From contig JARLHF010000023.1 of the NCBI GenBank assembly GCA_031292375.1, positions 1-61,175 of the forward strand: a stretch of 61,175 nt of DNA, read 5' to 3'. The position numbers and the translations under genes are program-made. The notes beneath the pieces were generated by a model. That model ran no database searches and had not been told where the DNA came from. It saw only the letters and a program-made list of their open reading frames with translations. Origin of the DNA: Chlamydiales bacterium. Lineage in GTDB: Bacteria; Chlamydiota; Chlamydiia; Chlamydiales; VFKH01. Below, in pieces: positions 18,637 through 26,374 of this stretch (the first letter of the stretch is position 1; the number at the start of each line of letters is the position of its first letter).

Positions 18637-19785
18637 ATGATGCAAAAAGATGAGCAAAATAGAGTTCTTTCCTCTTATAAGGAAGATGCCTTGAGAGTCG
18701 AAGAACAGACTTTTTTTGAAAAAGCGGCGTTTTCAAGAGACCATAGTCGCTACCTTAAAGAAGAAGAAGATCATAGATTGCCCTATCAAAGAGATGTAGA
18801 CCGCCTTGTTAACTCAAAAGCTTATTCACGCTACATTGACAAGACGCAAGTCGTCTATCTTGTAGCAGATGATCACATTACTCACCGTTCGTTACACGTT
18901 CAACTTGTTAGTAATTTTGCAAGGGGCGTTGCCAAAAGGCTACACTTAAATGAGGAGCTTGTGGAGGTAATAGCTCTTGGACACGATGTAGGGCATCCTC
19001 CATTTGGTCACGAAGGTGAGGGGTATTTAAGTGAGCTTTCCTTTGCAGCTGGAAACGGTTTTTTTGTTCATAATGAGCATTCTTGCCGCCTTCTGAGAGA
19101 AATTGAGCCTCTCAACCTAGGCCTTGCTGTATATGATGGTTTTTTATGCCATTCAGGAGGACTTGTTGCCTCAAGGCTTAAGCCTGTGCCTATCAAAACC
19201 TGGCCTGATCACTTTAATGAGCTAGAACAAAGAAAAAAAGATCCTTCTCAAAATATTTGGCCAATGACTTTGGAAGGGTGTCTTGTAAAGCTTTGTGATA
19301 AAATTAGTTATATTGGAAGAGACTTGGAAGATGCGCATCGCTTGGGCTTAATTGAGCGGCAAGAGATCCCTAAAACTTGCCTTGGTAATACAAATCGAGA
19401 GATTTTACATGTTGTTGCTAAAGATGTACAGTGCATGAGTTATGGTAAAGATGAAATCGTTATTTCTGATGAGGTTTATGATGCATTAAAGATCATGCGG
19501 AAATTTAATTTTGAAAGGATTTACAATCATCCCAAACTAAAAGTAGAGTCAAAACGCATTAAGAGAGCTTATAGTTTTCTTTTTGAAGAAATACTGCAAA
19601 ACTTTACGGAGAAAAAAGAAGCAAGTCTTCTTTTTTCCCAATATTTGCTTCATAAAACAGAATCTTATCTTGCCTCTACAAGTCCTGTACAGATGGTTGT
19701 AGATTATATAGCCGGTATGACAGATCGATTTTTCTTGCGCACACTAGAGAGTCTTATTTTGCCCAAAAAAATTGAGATGTTGTGA
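18637..19785 (+). CDS. HD-domain dNTP triphosphohydrolase-like protein
   Basis: Residues 75-190 carry the metal site of the dGTPase branch of HD hydrolases: His in THRSLHVQLV, the HD pair in LGHDVGHPPFGHEGE, and a later Asp in CDKISYIGRDLEDA. Such enzymes split dNTPs into nucleoside and triphosphate. The substrate preference is unknown. The length of 382 residues fits the deoxyguanosinetriphosphate triphosphohydrolase-like group. The stop codon overlaps the ATG of tsaB by one base, so the two are translated together. It occupies the region where I recall CT345 lying between lon and rnz in Chlamydia, but in a different place and orientation, so it is probably not its counterpart. Confidence 0.8.
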   Translation: MMQKDEQNRVLSSYKEDALRVEEQTFFEKAAFSRDHSRYLKEEEDHRLPYQRDVDRLVNSKAYSRYIDKTQVVYLVADDHITHRSLHVQLVSNFARGVAKRLHLNEELVEVIALGHDVGHPPFGHEGEGYLSELSFAAGNGFFVHNEHSCRLLREIEPLNLGLAVYDGFLCHSGGLVASRLKPVPIKTWPDHFNELEQRKKDPSQNIWPMTLEGCLVKLCDKISYIGRDLEDAHRLGLIERQEIPKTCLGNTNREILHVVAKDVQCMSYGKDEIVISDEVYDALKIMRKFNFERIYNHPKLKVESKRIKRAYSFLFEEILQNFTEKKEASLLFSQYLLHKTESYLASTSPVQMVVDYIAGMTDRFFLRTLESLILPKKIEML

Positions 19786-20438
19786 TGCGCACACTTCTTA
19801 TTGATACAAGTTGTGAGCGGGGTATTGTAGCCATTTGTGAGGGTGATAATGTTCTTTTTAAAAAAGAACTCTCCCTTGGGCAGCCGGCATCACAATATTT
19901 AGTATCAATCATTCATCAAGGTTTGAGGGATGTTTTGCTTTCTGCAAAAGAATTGCAAGCTATCGTTGTTGGAAGAGGTCCTGGCTCCTATACAGGCCTG
20001 CGAGTGGGGGCAATGGTTGCAAAAACGCTCTCATATGCCCTTCAAATCCCTTTGATAGGTGTTTGTGGCTTGGAAGCATTGATTCCTAAAGAGGATGGGA
20101 TGTTTGCATCTCTTATCGATGCAAGAATGGGCGGTGCTTATATCGCAATAGGCAAAAAAACAGGGGGGGAAGTAGAAATTAGTACCTCTGCTAAGGTTTT
20201 GCCATTAGTTGATGCAATCTCTCTTTTGCAAGAGGTTGAACACATAGTTACGCCTTGTATCGAGCCAATAAAATCTAAATTAGAAGCCATTGGCTTAAAT
20301 TCATCTCTTTGGAGTGAGCTTGGGCCAGATATTTTACAGATGCTGCGCCTTGCAAAAGTGCAATTTGAAAAAAAGTGCTTTAGCCTGGACGGCTCTTTAG
20401 ATCTGCTCTATTTGAAAGAGTGGACAGCAAACTCTTGA
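19785..20438 (+). CDS. tsaB: tRNA threonylcarbamoyladenosine biosynthesis protein TsaB
   Basis: This is the ASKHA-fold partner of TsaD in t6A synthesis. The N-terminal LLIDTSCERGIVAI, the VVGRGPGSYTGLRVG motif and ASLIDARMGGAYIAI are typical. The C-terminal half is short and divergent, as usual for TsaB. The start at ATG 19785 shares its A with the stop codon of the preceding HD gene. An in-frame GTG lies directly before it at 19782. It corresponds by order to CT343. A degenerate copy of a dispersed repeat begins right at its stop codon. Confidence 0.9.
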   Translation: MRTLLIDTSCERGIVAICEGDNVLFKKELSLGQPASQYLVSIIHQGLRDVLLSAKELQAIVVGRGPGSYTGLRVGAMVAKTLSYALQIPLIGVCGLEALIPKEDGMFASLIDARMGGAYIAIGKKTGGEVEISTSAKVLPLVDAISLLQEVEHIVTPCIEPIKSKLEAIGLNSSLWSELGPDILQMLRLAKVQFEKKCFSLDGSLDLLYLKEWTANS

Positions 20439-20470
20439 TTAGACTCCTTACGTAATTACATATCTTTATG
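20437..20470. repeat. Degenerate copy of the AGACTTCTTGCGTAATTAC repeat
   Basis: The sequence TTAGACTCCTTACGTAATTA followed by CATATCTTTATG resembles the 39 bp inverted repeat at 58011/61037 with a few substitutions. Only one arm is seen here. It begins at the end of tsaB. Confidence 0.55.
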
Positions 20471-20557
20471 TCATATTAATTTGTTCTGAATAATCAATTA
20501 ATATTGTTTTTGTATAATAATGATACAAATTAATAATAAAAATTATTTAGGATTCAA

Positions 20558-22147
20558 ATGTCATCAGTTTCAGCAAGTGAGAATTCTCCCAGAAATCTTC
20601 CCTACTTTATCTTTCAAAAAAATGATGCTTGGTATGACCTAATTTGTAAGTATATTCTTTTGGTTTTCCAAGGATATCGAGAAATGGAAGAGTATTTTCC
20701 TTACCTTTCTGAAAGAAATATCCAGTCTTTAACTTTTGAGCAAATGAAAAAGGTTTCCGCAGATAAAATAAGACTTGCTGCTAGTACGGTTTTAGAGGTG
20801 CTTAATCCAATATATGTAAGGAATTTATCTAAAGCGCAAAAGGGTGCTTATTTTGAAGTATGCGGATTTGGTAATTTAGATAGATATTCTTCTATTTTTC
20901 AAAAGAGGTTAATTAATGGAGAGCTTTGTGAAATTTTGCCAAAACATATTGCAACATTTACTCAAAAGACTCTTTCTTTATTGAAGTCTGAAGCCTTTGA
21001 AAGTTTAAGCGCAGAGTGCCTAGAAGCATTTCATCCTAAGTTACGTATGCATTTTACCGATTCTCAAAAAATCAATTTTGTTCAGGCATATTTTAATACA
21101 CATCCAACAGAGATAGATTTTCAGAAGTTTGAGCCAGAAATTTTGGGTAGTGATGTTATAAATATCATTTCTTTAACACCAGAGCGCATAAAAGCATTTA
21201 CAGACAATCATTATAAAGAGCTTTTGCCAACTACGATCATGAGAATGGATTTGGGCTGTATTGAATGTATTGACCATGATGTCATTAAAAAGGTATTTGA
21301 TGAGGATCAAAGGGGTGTTTACTTTGAGATATTTGATACGCTGAATCGCCAGAAATATCGAAAGGCATGGCAAAATGATCTGGATTGGCAAACTCAATGG
21401 TCTTTGCCAGATGTGATGATGAAGTCTTTTGAAAAATATTGTTCAAATAATAAACCATCTAAAATTTATGATCTGGAGTGTTTTGAAGAATCGGAATATC
21501 AAATTGGATTTATCAATGGTGTTTGGAACCCTGAAGAGGGTGCTAAAAGTAGTGCGCAGTATCTTTCAAGAATGGCCAATGGTTATAATGTGCACGGTGT
21601 TTATAATGCAACGCATGGAAAAATTGCAGACCTTTTAGAGTGCAGGCAAGGCTTAATGTATAATGCTACAGAGCCTGTAGGTGAATTACACAAGATGTGG
21701 AATGCATTTTTTGAAAAAAATAAGGGTAATAGTGCTCAGTTTCTTATGATTTGTCATAGTCAAGGGGCAATTCATGTAAGAAATGCATTACTTAACTATG
21801 ATAAAGCTTTAAGAAAACGCATTCGCGTTGTAGCTATTGCACCAGGTGCTTATATTTACCCAGAGACCTGTGCAAAGGTAGAGCATTGTAGAGTAAAAGC
21901 TTTGAGAGACCCAGTTCCTGCAATTGATAGTAAAGGTCTGGAAAGATGTAAAAAAAGGGTTACTTATTTAGAATCACATCCAAATGCTGGAATAATAGAC
22001 CACAGATTTAGAAGCCCAACTTATTATAGCAAGTTGAGAGAACATATTGAAGATTATTTACCTAAATCATTAAGAGATAAAGCTTTTAGTGAAAAACTAA
22101 ATAAAGAGTGGAGCATTATCGGCCTAGTAGAGAAAGTCTCAGCATAA
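20558..22147 (+). CDS. DUF687-type hydrolase with a novel N-terminal domain
   Basis: The C-terminal ~190 residues (from about 340) match my memory of DUF687, a chlamydia-only alpha/beta-hydrolase-like domain: INGVWNPEEGAKSSAQYLSR, VYNATHGKIADLLECRQGL, then the nucleophile elbow LMICHSQGAIHVRNALL and VVAIAPGAYIYPE. The elbow reads C-H-S-Q-G, lacking the first Gly of GxSxG. Residues 1-180 form a separate domain (FIFQKNDAWYDLI, LSERNIQSLTFEQMKKVS, LSKAQKGAYFEVCGF) that recurs in the protein at 39342. AGGA before ATG 20558 supports the start. There is no signal peptide. It is likely a secreted effector or inclusion-associated enzyme, which is an inference. Confidence 0.75.
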   Translation: MSSVSASENSPRNLPYFIFQKNDAWYDLICKYILLVFQGYREMEEYFPYLSERNIQSLTFEQMKKVSADKIRLAASTVLEVLNPIYVRNLSKAQKGAYFEVCGFGNLDRYSSIFQKRLINGELCEILPKHIATFTQKTLSLLKSEAFESLSAECLEAFHPKLRMHFTDSQKINFVQAYFNTHPTEIDFQKFEPEILGSDVINIISLTPERIKAFTDNHYKELLPTTIMRMDLGCIECIDHDVIKKVFDEDQRGVYFEIFDTLNRQKYRKAWQNDLDWQTQWSLPDVMMKSFEKYCSNNKPSKIYDLECFEESEYQIGFINGVWNPEEGAKSSAQYLSRMANGYNVHGVYNATHGKIADLLECRQGLMYNATEPVGELHKMWNAFFEKNKGNSAQFLMICHSQGAIHVRNALLNYDKALRKRIRVVAIAPGAYIYPETCAKVEHCRVKALRDPVPAIDSKGLERCKKRVTYLESHPNAGIIDHRFRSPTYYSKLREHIEDYLPKSLRDKAFSEKLNKEWSIIGLVEKVSA

Positions 22148-22159
22148 CATGAGTACATT

Positions 22160-22192
22160 ATACACAAACAATTCTTGAACTTGTTTGTGTAT
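22160..22192. repeat. Inverted repeat of the ACACAAACAA family
   Basis: The arms ATACACAAACAA and TTGTTTGTGTAT are perfect reverse complements around the loop TTCTTGAAC. It lies just after the DUF687 gene and may act as a terminator-like hairpin, though no T run follows. Related copies are at 9281, 35727 and 52820. Confidence 0.8.
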
Positions 22193-22379
22193 ATATTAGC
22201 TCTCTTCTAAAAGGGCTTTCTTCATCATTTCTTAAAATTTATGCATTTTTAAATATTAAATTGTGATACCATTCACTAAGATATAGGTTTTTTTATCTGG
22301 AATTATTTTTATCCCTTTCAGCCGCTTGTAAGCAGGCATGTTCTTTTCGGTGATAAAATAATCGATCTTAGGGATGTTT

Positions 22380-23381
22380 ATGACACACAATACTATTGCT
22401 ACATCGGTTCAAAATAGATCTACTCCTTCACTGGTATCCACGCCCAAAGAGTCTGCCAAGCAAAATACGAATAATGAAGGCTTTTTAAATAGTATTAAGG
22501 CCATTATTATGCAAATCGTCAATGCTATTTTGGATGGGCTTGCTAAAATTTTTGGCCTCTCTTCAAAAAAGCAAGTTAAGAATCATATAGAGTCTATAAT
22601 AACTCCAGTGGGCCCATCTGCCTCAGTAAATGCATTGGTTACACCCGCTTTACCCCCTCCAAATCCAGAAAAGGCTCAAGATCTGCCTCCACAAACTGAA
22701 CCTAACGCTCGCCTTTTAGAGTCATTTGATTCTGCTGATACCATGGAAGCTTCATTTTTTAACAGTGTTATTCAAGAATCCCCCCCCTTGCATGTACAGT
22801 TACAAGAACTATTTGTTGTAGTAGAGGAGATCCGTAAGTTGATTAATTCGGAGCTTAAGACATGTTTATTGAGCGTTGAGAAAGCGCCAATAGTTGTTTT
22901 AAACAATGATTGTTTGTCTTTTCAAAGGAAAGTTTTATTGCAAGAGATTTATGCTGTAGTAATAGACATTTGTGGAATAGGTACTAGCAGTTCAGATAAT
23001 CTACAGAATGGGCACGGGGTAGTTTCACAATTAGTGGACCTTACAAATAATCTTTTGGTAATGAAGCCAGATGTCTCTATAGCTGAAAAGCTTCGAGCAG
23101 ATAAGTTTACAGGGGGTCTCAGTGAGAAGGAAGGGCAGTTAAAAGACATTAAAAGGCTACATATGTCAGGAAAGAGTGTTCCTCCATCTCCTTCTTCAGT
23201 TAAGCCTTCGATATCCTTAAAGAAACCAGAAGAGGCTAAGGCTGTCATATATTCAGAATTTGCTCAGCACCTACAGGTGGAGAGAGATTATTTTACTCCT
23301 GATAAAAAGCCAGTAGTTGTTACTTCTCCTCCTAAGGGCTCTTCTCTCTTTCTAAAGCATCCTGATAAAGAAGGAAAATAA
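22380..23381 (+). CDS. Hypothetical protein with amphipathic helix, paralogue 1
   Basis: No known family. The first ~35 residues are polar and low-complexity. Then comes a helix-forming segment (FLNSIKAIIMQIVNAILDGL, ending AKIFGLSSKK). A Pro-rich linker follows, and a helical domain from about residue 140 ends in VSQLVDLTNNLLVMKPDVS. The next gene encodes the same layout with recognisable similarity (GKLIKLAKELLLIEADTSLK), so the pair looks like an old tandem duplication. ATG 22380 is preferred because AGGG is six bases upstream. ATG 22374 is too close to it. The helix is not long or hydrophobic enough for a clear transmembrane pair like that of Inc proteins but could bind membranes. An effector role is an inference. 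Confidence 0.65.
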   Translation: MTHNTIATSVQNRSTPSLVSTPKESAKQNTNNEGFLNSIKAIIMQIVNAILDGLAKIFGLSSKKQVKNHIESIITPVGPSASVNALVTPALPPPNPEKAQDLPPQTEPNARLLESFDSADTMEASFFNSVIQESPPLHVQLQELFVVVEEIRKLINSELKTCLLSVEKAPIVVLNNDCLSFQRKVLLQEIYAVVIDICGIGTSSSDNLQNGHGVVSQLVDLTNNLLVMKPDVSIAEKLRADKFTGGLSEKEGQLKDIKRLHMSGKSVPPSPSSVKPSISLKKPEEAKAVIYSEFAQHLQVERDYFTPDKKPVVVTSPPKGSSLFLKHPDKEGK

Positions 23382-23397
23382 GGGTTAATGAGTAGTT

Positions 23398-24366
23398 ATG
23401 GTAGAGTTTAATATTAACTTATTGCCTCAAAATGCTGTTGGAGTGTTGATACCCGAGGAAGTAGCAGCGCAAAAATCTTCGAATAAGGGAAGGTTTTCTT
23501 TGTTTGTTGATTCTATTATGGATGGTATTAGAGGTATTGTTAATAAAATAGTTAATTATATTTTGAAGGGTTTTGCTAAGGTTTTTAGTCTTTTTTCAAA
23601 AAAAGAAGTTAGGGTTAATGTGGGGACTATACCGTCGTTGAATATAGATACAATTGTGCCTGATACGGTCTCTTCGGGTGAAAATGAACAAGATTATGCT
23701 TCACCATTAGATGATTTTCCATCAGCTATATTTGATTCCTTGGATGCAAAAGATGATGGGATTTCAAAAAGTGCTATTATTTCAAGGGTGAGTAATCTTG
23801 CTGATAATGTATTAATGACCTCGTCTGCACCTAATTTATCTAGTAATCAGTTAGTTGGGCGTCAGCAATTACGTAAAGCTTTAGAACAAGAATTGGCTGA
23901 GAGATTGCTCGAAATTAGTAACGAGGCAACATTTAAACTTACAGTAGAAGAGGCAGAGCAAATAAGAGAAGAAGTATTGAATGGAATTGGAGATTTTATA
24001 AACACTATTTACAAGGGTTATTTTCCCCGCCTTGAAAAAGAAGAAGAGCAAGAGAAGGCAAGAGATGTCGTTGGAAAGTTGATAAAACTTGCAAAAGAGT
24101 TATTGTTGATAGAAGCTGACACTTCTTTAAAGGAATTAAGGCAAAAAAAGAGAGATTTTAATTCAATAAGGGTTAATTATATGATTAAAAAGGATGAAAA
24201 CCCTCATCCTTCCCTTTCTTTATCCAGCTTAACAGCTTCTCAGGAAAAGTTATCAGATCAAGATAGTGTTGGTTGTGATGGGAAAGAGCAAGAAGAGATT
24301 GCCGAGCAAACTGAAGACTCTGAAGAAGAGGAGCCTTCTGAGATGTGGCAGTCAGTATTGATGTGA
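23398..24366 (+). CDS. Hypothetical protein with amphipathic helix, paralogue 2
   Basis: This is a tandem neighbour and relative of the preceding gene, 16 bases downstream and probably in the same transcript. A polar N-terminus (about 30 residues) is followed by the helix IVNKIVNYILKGFAKVFSLF with a Lys-rich end (SKKE). A variable linker leads to a helical domain with LRKALEQELAERLLEIS and VVGKLIKLAKELLLIEADTS, and an acidic tail (EQEEIAEQTEDSEEEEPSE). No catalytic motif is visible. The same polar-N-terminus plus amphipathic-helix layout recurs in the 868-residue protein at 36548. Function unknown. Confidence 0.65.
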   Translation: MVEFNINLLPQNAVGVLIPEEVAAQKSSNKGRFSLFVDSIMDGIRGIVNKIVNYILKGFAKVFSLFSKKEVRVNVGTIPSLNIDTIVPDTVSSGENEQDYASPLDDFPSAIFDSLDAKDDGISKSAIISRVSNLADNVLMTSSAPNLSSNQLVGRQQLRKALEQELAERLLEISNEATFKLTVEEAEQIREEVLNGIGDFINTIYKGYFPRLEKEEEQEKARDVVGKLIKLAKELLLIEADTSLKELRQKKRDFNSIRVNYMIKKDENPHPSLSLSSLTASQEKLSDQDSVGCDGKEQEEIAEQTEDSEEEEPSEMWQSVLM

Positions 24367-24486
24367 ATTAAATTGCCGATATATGAAGAAATCATGTAGT
24401 ATGGGTGTTCTTGTTTGTATACATGCAAGTGTTGTTTGTGATAAATGAAAATAAATAATTACAATTTAAGTTAGGAATTGAGGTCA

Positions 24487-24660
24487 ATGCCCAGTGTAAA
24501 AATTCGTATTGGTGAACCGTTAGATAAAGCTCTTCGTGCCTTGAAAAAAAAGTTGGATAAAGAAGGGATCATGAAATCAGCAAAAGCACATCGTTTTTAT
24601 GATAAGCCTTCTGTTAGAAGTCGGGCTAAATCAAAGGCCGCTCTCAAATATAAGCGCTAG
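24487..24660 (+). CDS. rpsU: 30S ribosomal protein S21
   Basis: This small basic protein of the 30S subunit aids initiation. The sequence [20 protein letters not shown], then [20 protein letters not shown], is the chlamydial S21 pattern (57 residues). ATG 24487 has GAGG just upstream, so the in-frame TTG at 24478 is not the start. By order it corresponds to CT342 before dnaJ, although a repeat and a small gene separate the two here. Confidence 0.95.
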   Translation: MPSVKIRIGEPLDKALRALKKKLDKEGIMKSAKAHRFYDKPSVRSRAKSKAALKYKR

Positions 24661-24684
24661 ATTTATACATTACGTGCTTGTGCA

Positions 24685-24794
24685 CCTAGGTAAGCCCAAG
24701 GGGTAATTGCAGGCTGAAGGCCTGCGTTATAAAAGCCTGGGGCATCGCCCTAGGTAAGCCCAAGGGGCAATTGCAGGCTGAAGGCCTGCGTTAT
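24685..24794. repeat. Tandem pair of a 46 bp hairpin-forming, GC-rich repeat
   Basis: Copies at 24685-24730 and 24749-24794 begin CCTAGGTAAGCCCAAGGGG and end GCAGGCTGAAGGCCTGCG then TTAT, differing at one base. Each contains the hairpin GCAGGC/GCCTGC with loop TGAAG. The spacer forms a second hairpin, CCTGGGGC/GCCCTAGG with loop ATC. It is distinctly more GC-rich than its surroundings. It lies between rpsU and the next small gene and stops 18 bases before that gene's ATG. Confidence 0.85.
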
Positions 24795-24812
24795 TGCTTT
24801 CAGGAGTGGTTT

Positions 24813-25118
24813 ATGGAAGAAAATGATTGTAATGCCCGCCTTCATACGGGATTTGCTGATTTACGCGTTGCTCTGCAAAAAGATTTTACACTTTCTCCAG
24901 AAGCTAGTACCCCAGAAGTTAGTAGCTCTGCAACCCCCGCTAAAGATCAAATAGATAGTTTGGCTTACGTGCTTCGCTATGTTATTTTAGAGAGTTCTAA
25001 AGCAGCTGATGCAGGTCTTTTTTCTCTGGAAGATGTGATGCAAAAAGCTCTTGATTATCCAGTAGAGTGTAAACATTGCGGTGCTATTCACTTAGATTCA
25101 TCAAAAGTTAGCAATTAA
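24813..25118 (+). CDS. Small hypothetical protein with CxxC near C-terminus
   Basis: The protein has 101 residues and is not recognised. It is acidic and probably helical (LAYVLRYVILESSKAADAGL), with a CKHCG motif at about residue 88 that could be half of a zinc site. ATG 24813 is chosen because AGGAG lies about seven bases upstream. An in-frame start at 24771 would place the preceding repeat inside the gene, adding 14 residues encoded by repeat DNA. It sits between rpsU and dnaJ on the same strand, so it may be cotranscribed with them. No signal peptide. Confidence 0.6.
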   Translation: MEENDCNARLHTGFADLRVALQKDFTLSPEASTPEVSSSATPAKDQIDSLAYVLRYVILESSKAADAGLFSLEDVMQKALDYPVECKHCGAIHLDSSKVSN

Positions 25119-25179
25119 GTCGTAAATTTGCTAATATCTTTTCAGTTTTTAATAATGTTTTATAGGTAATGGGTAAGTT

Positions 25180-26352
25180 ATGTCTGGGTACTATGAAATT
25201 TTAGGCGTTACAAAAAGCGCAACTCAAGAAGAAATAAAAAAAGCTTATCGTAAAAAGGCTCTGCAGTATCATCCGGACAAGAATCCTGGAGATGCAAGTG
25301 CTGAGGGTCGTTTTAAGGAGGTTTCTGAGGCTTATGAGGTGTTAAGTGACGAGAAAAAACGTGAGATTTACGATCGCTATGGAAAAGAGGCCTTAAAAGG
25401 CGCAGGTGCGGGAGCAGGTGCTGGTCAGCGTGGGTTTGCTTCTATGGATGAGGCTCTTCGTACATTTATGGGAGCGTTTGGTGGATCTGGCGCGGATTCT
25501 ATTTTTGACAGCTTCTTTGGTGGTGGAGGTGCCGGTGGCCATCCCTTTGGTGGATCCCCTATGCATCAGGGGGCAAGTAAGAAGGTAAATATTAGACTTT
25601 CTTTTGAAGAGGCTGCAAAGGGTGTAGAAAAAGAGCTTGCGATCACAAATTACGTTTCATGCAGTACCTGCGATGGAAGTGGTGCTTCTAGTCCTTCTGC
25701 CGTTAAGCAATGTACTAAATGTCATGGTTCTGGACAGGTCGTACAAAATCGTGGCTTCTTTAATATGTCTACAACATGTCCTCAATGTCATGGAGAAGGA
25801 AAAATTATTACAGACCCTTGTAAAGAATGTCAGGGAGCTGGTCGTACAAAAGAAAAACGTAAAGTTAAGGCGCAAATCCCTGCAGGTGTCGATACGGGTA
25901 TGCGGCTTAAGCTGAGCGGTTATGGGGATGCAGGTGAGGGTGGTGGGCCTCCTGGTGACTTGTACGTGTTTATTCAAGTAGATGCACACGATGTATTTAA
26001 GCGTCATGGAGATGATTTGACATTGGAATTGCCCATTGGATTTAGTGAAGCAGCCCTTGGTTGTAAAAAAGAAATCCCCACGCTTTTTGCTAGCTGCCGC
26101 ATCACCATTCCAGAAGGCACACAAAGTGGAAAAGTTTTGCGTGTTCGTGGAGAGGGTTTTCCAAATGTGCATGGACAGGGAAAAGGTGATCTTCTTTTAA
26201 CAATTATTGTGGAAACACCTACAAAGTTGAGTGATAAGCAAAAAGAGCTGCTTGAGGAATTTGGAAAGTTGGAAGGTATACATAATCATCCGAATAAAAA
26301 GAGTTTTATGGAGAAGATAAAATCTTTTTTTTCAGAATTTTCTCAGTCATAA
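25180..26352 (+). CDS. dnaJ: Chaperone protein DnaJ
   Basis: This Hsp40 co-chaperone delivers substrates to DnaK and stimulates its ATPase. The J domain (residues 1-70) has the HPD motif in YHPDKNPG. A Gly/Phe-rich linker ([26 protein letters not shown]) follows. The zinc domain shows four CxxCxGxG repeats: [24 protein letters not shown] and CKECQGAG. The C-terminal substrate domains complete a type I DnaJ of 390 residues. By order it is CT341, directly upstream of the E1 fusion gene (22 bases apart). Confidence 0.97.
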   Translation: MSGYYEILGVTKSATQEEIKKAYRKKALQYHPDKNPGDASAEGRFKEVSEAYEVLSDEKKREIYDRYGKEALKGAGAGAGAGQRGFASMDEALRTFMGAFGGSGADSIFDSFFGGGGAGGHPFGGSPMHQGASKKVNIRLSFEEAAKGVEKELAITNYVSCSTCDGSGASSPSAVKQCTKCHGSGQVVQNRGFFNMSTTCPQCHGEGKIITDPCKECQGAGRTKEKRKVKAQIPAGVDTGMRLKLSGYGDAGEGGGPPGDLYVFIQVDAHDVFKRHGDDLTLELPIGFSEAALGCKKEIPTLFASCRITIPEGTQSGKVLRVRGEGFPNVHGQGKGDLLLTIIVETPTKLSDKQKELLEEFGKLEGIHNHPNKKSFMEKIKSFFSEFSQS

Positions 26353-26374
26353 AGTTTGAATTAAGGGTTTTGTT

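Noticed and set aside
20490-20518. Promoter with TATAAT at 20513 upstream of the DUF687 gene
   Set aside because: No acceptable -35 at 16-18 bases and no extended -10, so the match is too weak in AT-rich sequence.
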